This document shows, piece after piece, positions 43,087 through 54,150 of a DNA stretch of 64,000 nt. The position numbers and the translations under genes were made by a program. This DNA is from Flaccisagitta enflata (taxonomy: Eukaryota > Chaetognatha > Sagittoidea > Aphragmophora). The stretch lies in the NCBI GenBank assembly GCA_965153355.1, contig OZ231126.1, forward strand, positions 109,802,001-109,866,000, in the 5' to 3' direction. Position 1 is the first letter of the stretch. Each line of letters begins with the position of its first letter. Below the pieces are notes generated by a model. That model saw only the letters and a program-made list of their open reading frames with translations. It ran no database searches and had not been told where the DNA came from.

Positions 43087-43151
43087 CTTATCGGGTCGAT
43101 AATCATGAAACTTGTTTTATACCTGAGATCGCTTTCCCTTTCAACATTCAG

Positions 43152-43558
43152 CAACTCGAGGATTCCATTGTCAAACGGGATTCCTGTCAAGTTTGCAGCG
43201 ACGCCATCTTGTCAAAGAAATGCGAATCGGTCAAAAACATCTTCTCTCGCAAGTACTTGAAAACCGGGTATCATTGTTTCGAGAAGATACCATCGGGGGC
43301 TTGTCACTTGAACATAACGCAGAAGGCGCGAAGCAATAACATTCTGGCTCTTCGACGCACGTACTTTGGTGACTGGATTTCGTCCAAAGATTACTTTCTC
43401 AACGCAAACTGGATCACCGCCAAAAGTGGCAATTATACGGTGAACGACGACTCATTCGCCTACACAAGTCCGGAGCAGCTCGACAAAGATGCGAATATTA
43501 CCGAGGAAATTCAATTCTCAAATCAGCTTTCTCAAGCGGTGGAAGCGTGTTTGATAAG
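43152..43558 (+). CDS. ADAMTS cysteine-rich/spacer-like exon
   Basis: An exon between acceptor CAACATTCAG^CAA and donor ATAAG^GTCAGC, in phase 0, out phase 2. It encodes the end of a Cys-rich region (DSCQVCSDAILSKKC, equivalent to CGVCGGxxxxC) and the ADAMTS spacer fold: LKTGYHCFEKIPSGACHLNI, NILALRR, YFLNANW, SFAYTSPEQL and ITEEIQF. In ADAMTS and ADAMTS-like proteins this wording (GYxxxxxIPxGAxxLxI ... LALR ... YxLN ... FxYxR ... ExL) is well known; the spacer binds matrix or substrate. No metalloprotease exon is visible in the window, so this may be an ADAMTS-like protein without protease, or the protease exons lie elsewhere. Confidence 0.72.
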
Positions 43559-43601
43559 GTCAGCCTCATTATGGGCATTTTAAGATTTCTTTTCGTTTAG
43601 A

Positions 43602-44484
43602 TTTTTAGTCGCGTGAAAGCGACTCTAGAAGCCGCTATGTTGGTAGGTCCGTCTATCAGTCTGTCACGTAACATTTTTGAAATATAGCTTTTATCGTCAT
43701 TTAAAAGGAACTTAAGGGTACTTTTAGGTACTCAAAGGTACTTATGGGTACTTTAGGGTACTTAAGGGTACTATAGAGTACTTTAGGTATTAAGGGTAAT
43801 ATAGGGTACTTGAGGTACTTTTGGGTACCTTAGGATACTTTAGGGAACTTAAGGGTATTTTAGGTATTTTAGGTACATGAGGGTACTTTAGGGTACATTA
43901 CACTCTTTTTTTTATATAAGGACCAGTAAATTTTTTCTGAGGCTGCTATGTCCTTAGATTTTTCAGATTCTTAGGCTGAAATGTTCTTATCATGTCCTCA
44001 ATGTTTTCCTATGACTTCATTATGTTTATGCTTTATTGATATAATTCAAATTCAGTAATAGTAGATACAAATTATATGACACTACTGTTCATAACAAAAT
44101 TTATCATCTCCAGGCTTTAAAGTTTGGGTATAATGAGGGATATTGTTCCACCTGTTTAACAAATATTGTTATTTTCTATGGATCAAGTTATTTTCTTTTG
44201 CTTAAAAACAATCTAAATTGTAGATATAAATTTATTTTCTACAAATCTGAGGCAAAATATCAGCCTCAATGTCCTTATAAACTTTGTCCTTACTCAAAAA
44301 AAAGAGTGTGGGGTACTTAAGGGTACTCATGGGTACTTTAAGTCCTTTATTTTAATTCATTACCTTTATTACCTTTAGCTTTATTACCTTTACCTTCTTT
44401 ACCTTTATTACCTTTAATACCTTAATTACCTTAATTACCTTTATTACCTTTAATACCTCGCGACTAAGGTTTGTTGACCTTGTT
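43602..44484 (+). mobile_element. HINE-like element (type B) with GGTACTTAAG core
   Basis: Left end TTTTTAGTCGCGTGAAAGC and short ACGG-like core; arrays of (GGGTACTTAAGG) at 43715-43900 and 44310-44340; (ACCTTTATT)n at 44358-44458; right end CGCGACTAAGGTTTGTTGACCTTGTT. About 400 bp of AT-rich sequence at 43905-44305 splits the array and may be a further insertion. Lies in intron 2 of the spacer gene. Confidence 0.65.
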
Positions 44485-44598
44485 TTTTTTAAATCTCTTT
44501 GAACGCGATCTGTACAGAACAAAAAATAAAGAGTAAAAAAACATTTAAGAAATTTGATTTTCACGCCAAAAGAGGGGGGGGGGAGAGGCACTAATCAG

Positions 44599-44848
44599 AA
44601 CAAGATCATTAGACCTAGGTCGCGAGCGTCGGCATTTTTTCAAAAAGTTGGACAAACAAACAGGCAGACAGACTAAAGTTTTTGAAATGACCTTTTTATT
44701 TGAATTAGCCAACAGGTTCTTATTGATACCCTAAAACCCTTAAAATCTCTGTAAAACGTTTTTAACGCCTTTTAAACGACATTGTGACCTACAGATGGCA
44801 GACGGACCAATCAGTGGCTTATTGAGTTGCGTAGAACGCGACTAAAAA
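44599..44848 (-). mobile_element. HINE-like element (type B), degraded
   Basis: AACAAGATCATTAGACCTAG-GTCGCGAGCG ... GGCAGACGGACC ... GAGTTGCGTAGAACGCGACTAAAAA; the core has been mostly lost. Confidence 0.65.
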
Positions 44849-44900
44849 TTCTAGAAACGGTTGGACTCTGTTTTTTATACACTGTAAATGAAGATTATAG

Positions 44901-45241
44901 CCAAGGAAAAAATCACGGAGTCGTGATTTCATACATACTGCCACCAATTATCAATGAAAATCGACCTGCGGATTCATCGAAGAAGCAAAACGACGAGGAA
45001 GGCAATAACCGAGAGGAGGACGACGAGGAAGAGGAAGAGGTTGAGCAGGAGGGAGAGAAAGATGAGGAGGAAGAGGGAGAAGTTGAGGAAGAGAACGACA
45101 ACGATGGCAATAGAGTGGCGGACACGAATGTGGTTCAAAACTCAAAGGGTCTGTCGTGGGTATACGAGTTACGAAACATCTTGAAAGATTGGGAAAAGCT
45201 AATGAATGGAGCACTGGATCAAATGGGACAGTTGAAAAGAG
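44901..45241 (+). CDS. Spacer gene, acidic exon
   Basis: Acceptor GATTATAG^CC, donor AAAGAG^GTATGC; in phase 2, out phase 1, matching both neighbours. The first residues (GKNHGVVISYILPPI) fit the last beta strand of an ADAMTS spacer (compare VSLTYKY). An acidic insert of about 50 residues follows (EEDDEEEEEVEQEGEKDEEE), then a helical segment (WVYELRNILKDWEKLMNGAL). The acidic run is not part of known spacers and may be a lineage-specific insertion. The competing frame gives a Ser-rich minus-strand ORF, which is a shadow. Confidence 0.6.
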
Positions 45242-45333
45242 GTATGCTATGGATGTACAGAAATGAATGGGAAGAATGAAATCGGCATTCCCTGAGCAGC
45301 GATGCGTCCTCTTCCGAGATCTGAGCAGTGGGA

Positions 45334-45652
45334 TTTTTAGTCGCGTGCTACGCGACTCTACACCCCGCATTGTTGGTCCGTAGGTCCGTCGGTCCGTCGG
45401 TCCATCGGTCCGTCGGTCCATCGGTCTGTTGGTCCTTTGGTCCGTTGGTCCGTTGGTCCTTCGGTCCGTCGGTCCGTCGGTCCGTCGGTCCGTCGGTCCG
45501 TAGGTCCGTCCGTCCATCCATCCATTACACGTTACTTTTTCGGCGTTTAGGGTTTTTTTGGCTATACCGCTTCGCCAAAATGCCCCACTGACCTCAAATA
45601 TGGCCCCTGCCCACCCGCACGCGACTGGGGTAGCCATGTATCCGGCCTTGTT
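45334..45652 (+). mobile_element. HINE-like element with long (GGTCCGTC)n core
   Basis: TTTTTAGTCGCGTGCTACGCGACTCTACACC ... about 150 bp of GGTCCGTC/GGTCCATC ... GCCCCTGCCCACCCGCACGCG ... TATCCGGCCTTGTT. The longest pure ACGG-type core in the window; lies in intron 3 of the spacer gene. Confidence 0.9.
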
Positions 45653-45901
45653 GGGGTTATGACTGGATTTGTAGATTGACAGTCGATCAAAAGAAAGCCC
45701 TTGAAAAAAAGCTTCAATTTGGCCCCAAGTAAACCAAAGGCGCAAAAATGAGCAATAGAAAAAATCCTTTCTTTTGTTCGCGTAGGCGGCGTAGCATTTG
45801 AAAAAAAAACAGAATTTTGGAGGTGGAAGGGATGGGGGTAAGATCCACACAACGAGAAGAATGGCGCCACTCAACACACGAGAGGACGCATCTCAATTCA
45901 G

Positions 45902-46019
45902 TTAATTGTACCCGGTGGAATACCTTATTTGCAGGACAACTTCATTGCCTCACCGGATACAAAAGTTATTCCGTCAACAAATCCCAAGAAGATCAGACAC
46001 TGCCAGTGAAATTTTCACG
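45902..46019 (+). CDS. Spacer gene, penultimate exon
   Basis: Acceptor TCTCAATTCAG^TT, donor TTCACG^GTAACA, in phase 1, out phase 2, consistent with neighbours. It encodes CTRWNTLFAGQLHCLTGYKS, with Cys and Trp spacing that does not match a standard thrombospondin type 1 repeat. Domain unrecognised. Confidence 0.55.
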
Positions 46020-46137
46020 GTAACAATTTCGAGTTGCCATATTTTCTTTGAACTAATCGCCGCCGTAAATGGTTTCTTAAATGGTTTGAGTAGTTTCGAA
46101 TGTTTAATCATAAATATCTTCACTCTGAATCAAACAG

Positions 46138-46360
46138 ATCGTTTGCGAATACACCGGCCGTTATAACTTCTGCCACAAAAGCTAGGAACCACTGTTTGGA
46201 CTACGACGCCCCAGACTTTGTAGTCTATCCATCGGGTGTTTACCGCGGAGGATTCACGCTCTCTTCATTCGTTGTTTTCAAAGTGACATGTGGTGACAGA
46301 GTCCAAATGGAAATCATGCACATGGCATGCGGCACATTCTTAGATGCAGTTTTGAAATGA
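46138..46360 (+). CDS. Spacer gene, terminal exon
   Basis: Acceptor GAATCAAACAG^AT, in phase 2, ending TGA at 46358-46360. It encodes ARNHCLDYDAPDFVVYPSG, FTLSSFVVFKVTCGD and MEIMHMACGTFLDAVL. The even spread of Cys and the hydrophobic strands suggest an extracellular beta-rich module, but I cannot name it. With exons 34819-34941, 43152-43558, 44901-45241 and 45902-46019 the model totals 403 codons plus stop in one open frame. Confidence 0.58.
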
Positions 46361-47184
46361 TCCAGGGAATATTGATTGTATGGATTCAAATACATACATT
46401 TGGGTTGAACGAGACTGGTAGTTATCATGAAATCATTTACATACATTAATATCTTACAAACGGACGTCCTTGCCACAAGCTGACTTGAGTATTTTTACTC
46501 AGTGTTCGAACCAACAAACATATAACCATGCCCAAAAAAAAATGGCACATCTTTTTCACGCCTCTTGGTTCATTCATAAGAAGTGAAACTAAGAAAAATC
46601 ATTGAGCATTTTAAAGAGCTTCGAAAAATCTACCATTTGAGTGGTCTCAGAATGTTGTAGCTCTAAAACTTTAGAAATTACAATGATATGAAGAAAAAAG
46701 GTCAATTTTGCTTACTGCCAGAAAGAGTGTTTTCACATGTCACTTTGAACTGTACCTTTCATTTTCATTTAATCATAACTTCTAAACGAATCAAGTTAAA
46801 AATTTCTGCTTGGCGCCATCTTGAAGAAAATTTTCTAAATTTTTTTTTCCTCATGAATTTTTTTTGATTTACTTTAGTATTTTCATTGATACATAAAAAA
46901 ACGAGGAAAATTTTGATGATTGAATGATCTACTTTGGCAAAAGCAAAGTAATCAACTTCATTTCATTGTCATTTTTAAACAAAAAAACTCACAATATTCT
47001 GCTTGGTCTAGTTTTAAAGATCTTTTAAATATCTTTCTAATGGTCACTGATTTTCTATAGTTTAATTCAAAGAGAGCGATTAAATTTGCATGTAATGATG
47101 AGTGTGCCATTTTTTATTTTGGCATGGTTATGTTGCCAAAAAAGGGTCATGTATAAATGATCAGGGGTAGTTGGTGAGTGATTG
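46361..47184. other. 3' flank of spacer gene, intergenic
   Basis: AT-rich. 46770-46850 and 46975-47060 hold two diverged copies of a dispersed sequence (TTCTGCTTGGCGCCATCTTG / TTCTGCTTGGTCTAG) also present at 16380 and 18270. No coding feature. Confidence 0.5.
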
Positions 47185-47430
47185 GAGATACTATCTTGCT
47201 AATAAGTATATCAACATCTGAAAAGAAGCCTTAACTTTGGAAGAGTGGTGCTCCTAAACAAATAAAGTTACAAAAACTAGATTGGTTGCAATTTAATAAG
47301 TAAAAACAAGTATTCAAAATAAGACCAATCTGGTAATTATAGCTTTAATTGTTTTGGAGCAACACTCTTCCAAAGCTGATGCTTCTTTTGAGATGGTGAT
47401 ATATTTATTAGCAAGATAGTAATTTCTGTA
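47185..47430. mobile_element. Foldback element, ~100 bp arms
   Basis: TACTATCTTGCTAATAAGTAT at the left pairs with ATATTTATTAGCAAGATAGTA at the right; arms share AAAGAAGC, TTTGGAAGAGTG and GAGCAACAC. The centre is a short AAAACAAGTATTC loop. No ORF. Confidence 0.75.
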
Positions 47431-47789
47431 TTTCCTCTAATTAGCGCCCCTCCTCTAATTAGTGCCCCCCCCCTCTTTTAAAAAAGAATCTCATTTTTTT
47501 AGCTTAAATTGTCAAATACACATTTTTTCACTGTGTTGCTTATCTTTCTGACTTCCTGAGTGGATTTTTGTGTTGAAATCACATTTTTTAATTACTTCCT
47601 ACTCTAAATTTTCTGTTTTACTTTATTTTTCAGTATCTTATTTATTCTCTGATATGCTACAAGGGTAATTTGGAGGTAAAACAAGCAATGTCATTTCTCA
47701 ATTTTGTGAGCACCCCGTGCGCTAATTAACTTGGGTTAACATACAGGTATACAGATGGATGGATGGATGGACAGAATAACAGATGGACA
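47431..47789. other. Intergenic sequence
   Basis: AT-rich; two short CTCTAATTAGxGCCCC repeats at 47437-47470 and an ATGG/GGAT run at 47755-47800. Nothing else recognised. Confidence 0.45.
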
Positions 47790-48200
47790 AACGGATGGAC
47801 ATTATAGAGATTCGACACGGCTCGATAGGGATTGGTTTAAGCCCTATGAAAACAGCATGTTCTGAGACTTTGCATGGTGTCCGCCAGTACTATGGGGCTG
47901 GTCGGAAAAATGCGCGCAAAAAAATTCATATTGTAGGAAGCCGTCAAGTGCCATTTACATTTCAGGATGACATAATGCACATTTTTTGCAAAACCATCAA
48001 AACATTTTAATCTTTAGAAAATTGTAGCTCATCTTCTGGTAAAGCCACAATGTTGGGATTGGGCTCATTCGATGGGGTTTTTTAAGTAGTTTATCTGTGT
48101 AAAATATCATCTCAATCAGTTGAGCGGTTGCTGAAAAAATTGAATTTATTTTTCAAAAATGGCGAAACAATCATCTCTTTTTGATGGAAATTTCAATATT
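47790..48200. repeat. Dispersed repeat, copy 1
   Basis: ACACGGCTCGATAGGGATTGG ... GACTTTGCATGGTGTCCG ... TATGGGGCTGGTCGGAAAAATGCG ... AATCAGTTGAGCGGTTGCTG, split here to key motifs. Its reverse complement, diverged, is at 58740-59090; a partial copy is at 37260-37470. Confidence 0.65.
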
Positions 48201-48403
48201 TCATTGAGCATTTCATAAGATGAAAAATTTAGTGATGAGTGGATCTGACAGGGCCTTCCATCATTTTTACCGTGCATTACTCTCATAGGTTTCGCTTCTA
48301 AAAGACAATGAGAATTATCCGGATTAGGATCTATGGATGAAGGCAAGGGTTGCAAATCTTTCCATTTTATGATGAATTTGTATGGAAGTGTCATCCGTAA
48401 ATC

Positions 48404-48490
48404 TTTAGTTGGGGACACGCAACTACGAGAGGCTGTAACCGTTCAACTGTCCGTTGGTCCGTTGGTCCATCAGTCCATTAGCATAAGTAA
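48404..48490 (+). mobile_element. HINE-like fragment fused to a GGTCAGCGGTACC module
   Basis: CTTTAGTTGGGGACACGCAAC, short core GTCCGTTGGTCCGTTGG, then it passes into AGTCGCAAAAGCG-TTAGATGGTCAGCGG, the start of the neighbouring module family. Confidence 0.55.
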
Positions 48491-49580
48491 AATAGTCGCA
48501 AAAGCGTTAGATGGTCAGCGGTACCCATGCCCTGCTTAAGAAGGTTGTGACTGAAGTTGAGGGAGCAGGGCAGCGGCCCCAAAGGCCAAAGGGGTCAATG
48601 ACCTATCCTGTCACACATATTGGGGATTTTCTCATCCTTCTCCTCCTCCTTCTCCGTCCCCCCCCCAACCTCCAGTCCATATCCCAGCCTCAAGGCCCGA
48701 ATACCAGTCTTGAGGCCAAAATCCCTGGGGTTGGGATTTGGGTCTTGAGGTTGGGATTTGGCCATGAGGTTGGGATTTGGCTCTTGAGGTTGGGATTTGG
48801 GCCTTGAGGCTGGGATTTGGTCCTTAGACTGGGATTTTGGCCTCAAGACTGGGATATGGCCCTCGAGGATGAGATATGGGCCCAGAGGTAGGTGGGGGGT
48901 ATTTTGAAGAAGTAGGAGGAGAAAATCCCTCATATGTGTGAGAGCATGGGTCATCGACCCCTTTGGGGCCGCTGCCCAAAGGTGGGAAAATGAGTGTCTA
49001 CACGCTTTTTGGGCAGCAGACCCAAAGGAGACAAAGTCCTGTGGAACACAGGGGGAATCTGTCCATCCGTTTGTCCTTCCATCCATCCGTCTGTCCATCA
49101 ATCAATCCGTCTGTCCTTCCCCTGCCCTATCCTCAGGGCTTCGTTTCCTCTGGGGACCTATTTTGACCCAAATTGTGCCAAATAACCCAAATCCAAGCAT
49201 AATGGCCAAAATCAAAGCAAAATAGCCTAAATCTGGCTAGAAAACCCCAATTCTAGCCAAAGTCCACCATAATTGACCCATATTGTGGCCTCTGATGCCT
49301 AAATTGTGACCAGATTTGGGCCATTTTGCAAGAATTTGGGCCATCATGCTTGGATTTGGGCCAAATTGCTTAGATTTGTATTATTTGGCAGAATTTGGGT
49401 CAGAATAGGCCCCAAAGGAGACAAAGCCCTGAGGATAGGGGGGGGAAGGGCGGATGGATGGACGGACCGACAGACTGATGGACGGACGGATGGACAGACA
49501 GATTCCACCTGTTCTACATGACTTTGTCCCCCTCGGGGCCGCTGCCCTGCTCCCCCTCGATTTAAATCAAACACTTCTCA
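48491..49580. repeat. Module/minisatellite block (GAGGCTGGGATTTGG type)
   Basis: GGTCAGCGGTACCCATGCCC, CAGCGGCCCCAAAGG and GATTTTCTCATCCTTCTCCTC open an array of about fourteen ~20 bp units (TTGAGGCTGGGATTTGGGCC) at 48690-48880, closed by the inverted opening module (GAGAAAATCCCTCATATG ... CCCCTTTGGGGCCGCTGCCC). A second block follows: GACAAAGTCCTGTGGAACAC, an AAATTGTGGCC-type array (49150-49400) and the inverted module at 49500-49560. No gene. Confidence 0.75.
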
Positions 49581-49764
49581 AGCAGGGCACTGGTACTGCT
49601 GACCACTTACTGCCTTTGGGCTGCTATTGTGCATGTGTCTAGGGTTTGGGGTGTGGATGGGGGTTGGACGCCCCTGCCCACCCGTCCGCAACAATATTCT
49701 GACCCCGCATCACTTGTTGTCCATCACTTTTTGACTGGGGGAAAACATCAACAAGGCCAACACC

Positions 49765-50209
49765 AGTCTAGAACCAGAAAAGGTTCTGGTTCTAGGCAGT
49801 TCATTCTGATGAATAAGGAAGAACAATTTTGATTATTATCATCTTTGATAATCTTCAAAATGTCAACCTTATATACTGCGCAAAAGTAGGTGGAAACTAA
49901 AATAAAAGATTGGAATTTCACTGCAAACTGCGGTTTTGTTTAAAGATAAAATAAGGGACTCTGACGCAAATGCTGGTAGAAAGATATAACAAATTGGAAT
50001 TCCTTGAATTATGAGGGCTCATGATATGCGTAAGAAATGGCAAAAATAAGGGTAAGCAAGGGAAATAAGGAGGGAGATGCCCCACAATGCATAACTCCCC
50101 CCAACCAAAAAGACTAATTTATCCTCATTCGCAGAAAATGAGAAATTAGGCGTCAAAAACCCTCCTTATGACCTTGCAACTCTTGTATAGAAAACACTTG
50201 CATAATTGA
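49765..50209. mobile_element. 445 bp element, copy 1 (identical to 55390-55834)
   Basis: Left end is a perfect hairpin, CTAGAACCAGAA-AAGG-TTCTGGTTCTAG; inside, ATAAGGAGGG (near 50067) pairs with CCCTCCTTAT (near 50160). The right limit is CATAATTGA. I found no difference from copy 2 over 445 bp. Flanked on the left by AACAAGGCCAACACCAG, an end of the type B HINE-like family. Confidence 0.8.
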
Positions 50210-50645
50210 ATTTCAAAAGTCAAAGATAACTACACAGCGATTGGGAAATAAAATGGTGAGGGCTGAATTAGTTTTCAAAGTGGAAAATCGCAAAATTGCA
50301 TTGATGCATTTATTTGCCCTGCCAAAAAAAATAGAATAAAGAAATTAAACGAACCACCATTGGTCCTTAAAAGTCAAATATACAAAAACACATTTTGAAT
50401 GAAAACCGCATTACGCAATTGATCATTGAATATAAACAAAGTGTAGACACTTAACCGGAAATGAAGGTGGCTAGCCAAAAGGGAACTATTCAAGTCTTAT
50501 GATACTCAAGATAAGACCGCAGTAGTGAAATCAGTTATTTCAATAATAGAAAACCACAAACTGAATCAAACTGAATCAATACATTTTAGCTAAAAAAAAG
50601 AAAAAAATTTTGGTCGTCAACCACCTTTACGAAAATATTAATGAC
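50210..50645. other. Intergenic sequence, nothing recognised
   Basis: AT-rich, short A-runs, no protein-like frame. Confidence 0.5.
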
Positions 50646-51720
50646 CAGTGTTCCTTCAACCACTTTCTATCTTTTTGAAAACTGTCTATCTTCTTGACTA
50701 CCGTCTATCTTCTTGACCACTGTCTATCCTCATGACAACTGTTTTTCCTTGACAACTGCCTATCCTTGACAACTGTCTACTTTCTTGACAACTGTCTTTC
50801 TTCTTGACAACTGTCTATCTGCTTGACAACTGTCTTTCTTCCTGTCAACTGTCTATCTACTTGTCAACTGTCTATCTTCTTGACAACTGTCTACAGGGTG
50901 TTTCATGCCAAATTAGATATAAGAAAACAATGCCATTCTGCTTCTAAAAATGGAAAAATAATTCTGAAAAAAGATTCAAAGAGCACTTAAGCTCCGATTT
51001 TTGTGTAAAAATTTCATGAGTTTGGGTCAAATATCTTAGCCACAACATCAATTTGAAGTAAAATGAGCATTTAAAGGAGAAGCTTTTTTCACATAATATT
51101 GATTTTGTAAGTTTGTCTTTGAAGTGCTCTAATTTCTAAACTGCTTGAGCCACAGATGCCAGATAAGTCTCAAATCAAAGAAAATTTGATAAACTTTATT
51201 TTGAGACTAATCTGGTATCTGTAACTCAAGCCGTTTAGAAATGAGAACGCTTCAAAGAAGATCTTTAAGAATCAAAATTATGTCAAAAGAGATTCTCTGT
51301 GAAATGTTCATTTTATTTCAAATTGATGTTGTGGCCAAGATATTTGACCCAGACCCATGAAATTTTCACACAAAAAATCGGAGCTTAAATGCTCTTCAAA
51401 TCTTTTTTCAGAATTATTTTTGCATTTTTAGAAGCAGAATGGCATCGTTTTCTTATATCTATTTTGGCATGAAACGCCATGTATCTTCTTGACAACTGTC
51501 TATTTTCTGACAACTGTTTATCTTCTTGACTACTGTCTATCTTCTTGACAACTGTCTATCTTCTTGACAACTGTCTATCTTCTTGACAACTGTTTATCTT
51601 CTTGACTACTGTCTATCTTCTTGACAACTGTCTATCTTCTTGACAACTGTCTATCTTCTTGACAACTGTCTATTTTCTGACAACTGTCTATCTTCTTGAC
51701 AACTGTCTATCTTCTTTTTG
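50646..51720. repeat. (CTATCTTCTTGACAACTGT)n array split by an insertion
   Basis: 19 bp units in two blocks, 50665-50892 and 51482-51715, about 13 units each. They are the two halves of one array separated by the foldback element at 50893-51481. Variants include GACTACTGT and TTTCTGACAACTGT. Confidence 0.9.
50893..51481. mobile_element. Foldback element with ~280 bp arms
   Basis: GTGTTTCATGCCAAATTAGA at the left pairs with TCTATTTTGGCATGAAACGCC at the right. Arms share AGAAAACAATGCCATTCTGC, GAGCTTAA, AAATATCTTGGCCACAAC and GTCTTTGAAG-type blocks with a few per cent divergence; the loop is near 51185. It inserted in the 19 bp array. No ORF, so mobilised in trans if at all. Confidence 0.85.
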
Positions 51721-53500
51721 AGTGTCACTCAATATTGTCCCCCTCCTTATCTAGGTCAGGACTACTGATCAGTTTTCTCTATATTGCATGCATTACTGAG
51801 TGTTACTCAACAGTACACACTCTACGCGCGTATCAACCACGCCCTACCCTCTTTTGGTAAGGGCCTTGTGATTGTAATTCTCCCCTTTTAGGTTAGAGAA
51901 TTGATTAAATGGGCACGTCCCTGGGTCGCGCCTGGGGCTACAACCCTATGTATTACCGGTTTTTCATGGACACCAATCTCTGTGAGCATTGGCACCATAT
52001 ATCCTGCCGCTCGGGCCAGGATATTCAAGTTTCAACTTGAAATATGCAAACCCCTTTTGGGTTCACATAGTATTCTTGGTATGTCGGTCAGTTGTGACTC
52101 TGCATCTTTGCCTCTGCCAAACCACACGCGACCATACCCTTATCATAGCGACCGCCATTTGTCTGCGACCGCAATTCCCTCATGACGTCTACAAATTCTT
52201 TTGAGTCATGTATCAAAATATTACGTTGGTTATGCAATATTGGGGAATGAAGAAAAAAAATAAAAACTAAAACATTTGTGGTCATTGAAATACGTAAGGA
52301 GAAAAAGAGTTCAGCGTCATCACCCTATAAAAAAAAATGACACAGGTAAAACATGATATGATATCTTTCACCACAATATTAACAACCTGGTTCAAAACTT
52401 TGATGGAAAATTTTTCAGATTTAGGTTGCTCATGCGTCTTTTAAAAGTGAGGGCTCTCGCCACTTTTGCTCAAAATGTCAATGTCAAATGAGAGGTGTGA
52501 ATTGTATCTCAGCTTATTCAAATCCCCCAAAAGACTTTTCTACCCCCATGGCCATAACCTATTTGACTCATTCTGGCCAAGAATATGCCATTTCAGGTAA
52601 TGCCTATGGGGGGGCGCCAATCAAAAAGCCTTGTAATCTCAATAAAATTTTCAAGACTGATATACAATTCATTGCTCCTATGAAATGAAATACTCTCAAT
52701 GTTCCATCACAAAAAGTTATTCACATGAGTGGGTTTCTCATTTTTTTTTCCAAAATTGCAGTAAAAATTGGTTCAAAAATTCATAAATCGGGACTCGTCT
52801 TGCCGTTTTTAATCTCCAAAACTGTCAAAAACATATACTACATACAAATCACGAAAATTTTCAAAACAGTGTTACTTATTTTGTTATTCTTCCTGTTAAA
52901 AACATTTTTCACAAATGTAAGATGAAAAATAACAACATTCGAATTCTTGCGAAAACATGACAAAGCATTCTGCTTTTACATCAACTTGTTTTTCCAAAAC
53001 CGATTTTCATCAAAATATTTAACTCACAAAATTGTAGTGACATTTTTTAAAAAAATCATTACTACTGTCGGTGATGTACTAAGCACCAATGCTCACTGTA
53101 GTTCTTGTAAAAGTTAAGCTTGAAAAGGTGAAAATTGAATCATTTGTCTTATGATTCTTGGGGCTGCTCGAGACCAAAGACTGAAAAAAAAAATGTGCAT
53201 AAACAAACCTTTTGGCTTAAGTTCCGACCTCAGTAAAGGAAAATAAGTCGCAAATAGTGAATAAAATCCTGTTGATTAATTCAACTCTATCATTGAATGA
53301 TTTTACAGTTTCACTCTAGATTTCAGTTTTAAAAAAATCGTAAAGTTGAGCCATTTCTGTTTCTGTTACAGATTATGAAACCATTAAAACATTATCACTA
53401 CAGTTGCAAATGCATTCTGCTTCACCAAAACCGGGTTGAAAAATTATATCTGATACTTTTGATATCTATCACCATCTTAACTCATCTTTTACACACACTC
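51721..53500. other. Intergenic sequence, nothing recognised
   Basis: 51740-51820 has two TGAGTGTCACTCAA/GAGTGTTACTCAA palindromic motifs. 51890-52190 shows short GC-richer frames without domain or splice signals. The rest is AT-rich. Confidence 0.5.
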
Positions 53501-54150
53501 AACAGTAGTGGGTGATAACCGTTCGTGATGCGTGTCCAGCTTCCTTGATTCCATTGCCATCGTAGAAGGAGCGGGGTTGATTTGTCTTGTGAAAATATGT
53601 GTTGCGGCGCCCTTTCTAAGGGACCGCGAAATTTGCAAATGATCCAGGGTTCCTGTTCAGAGGGACCACGGGTTCCACATCTCCCATGATGCATGAATAT
53701 TCGCCAAATGCTGCAGATAACTCGGGAAGGTGAAGTTTGGGGGGGCAGGCTATCTGCATCGCAGATCAACCCATCTCGGTTCCCTTTCAACGGGATCGCT
53801 GTTTTTGCATCTGTCATGATGCGAAAGTATTCATAGGACATGATAATCAAAGGATCCAGTCCAACCAAAATCCACAAATGAACGGCCTTTAGCACTCAGT
53901 ACGTGAAAACGGTGTCACTCACACCATTCCGTTTTCCCTTGATATCACAACATGAGCCAATCTTTTTGGCGGAATGTATTATGGCCTCTCAAATATATGC
54001 AAATGACCTTGAAGTACAAATACAATTGTGTATTATTGCGTGACACTACAGCATGAGCCAATCGTTTTGGCAGAATGTATTATGGCCTCTCAAATATATG
54101 CAAATAGTCTTGAAGTACAAATACAATTGTGTATGAGTGCATGACACTAC
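53501..54150. repeat. GC-richer block and a 101 bp tandem duplication
   Basis: 53510-53890 contains GGGACCGCGAAATTTGC and GGGACCACGGGTTCC repeats, unrecognised. From 53946 a unit with CATGAGCCAATCTTTTTGGC ... TGTATTATGGCCTCTCAAAT is repeated once at a 101 bp interval, with few differences. Confidence 0.7.

Noticed and set aside
45328-45591. Arg/Ser/Val-Gly-Pro repeat ORF (RRSVGPSV)
   Set aside because: Translation of the (GGTCCGTC)n core of a HINE-like element; the same peptide appears wherever the core is long.
44951-45877. 308-codon minus-strand ORF
   Set aside because: It runs through a HINE-like core and antisense to the acidic exon; Pro/Ser/Arg-rich composition reflects those repeats.
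49765-50209. Classical Helitron reading of the 445 bp element
   Set aside because: On the minus strand it begins TC and ends near CTAG with a hairpin, but the hairpin itself contains CTAG and the flanking bases are not the A/T expected for Helitron insertion.
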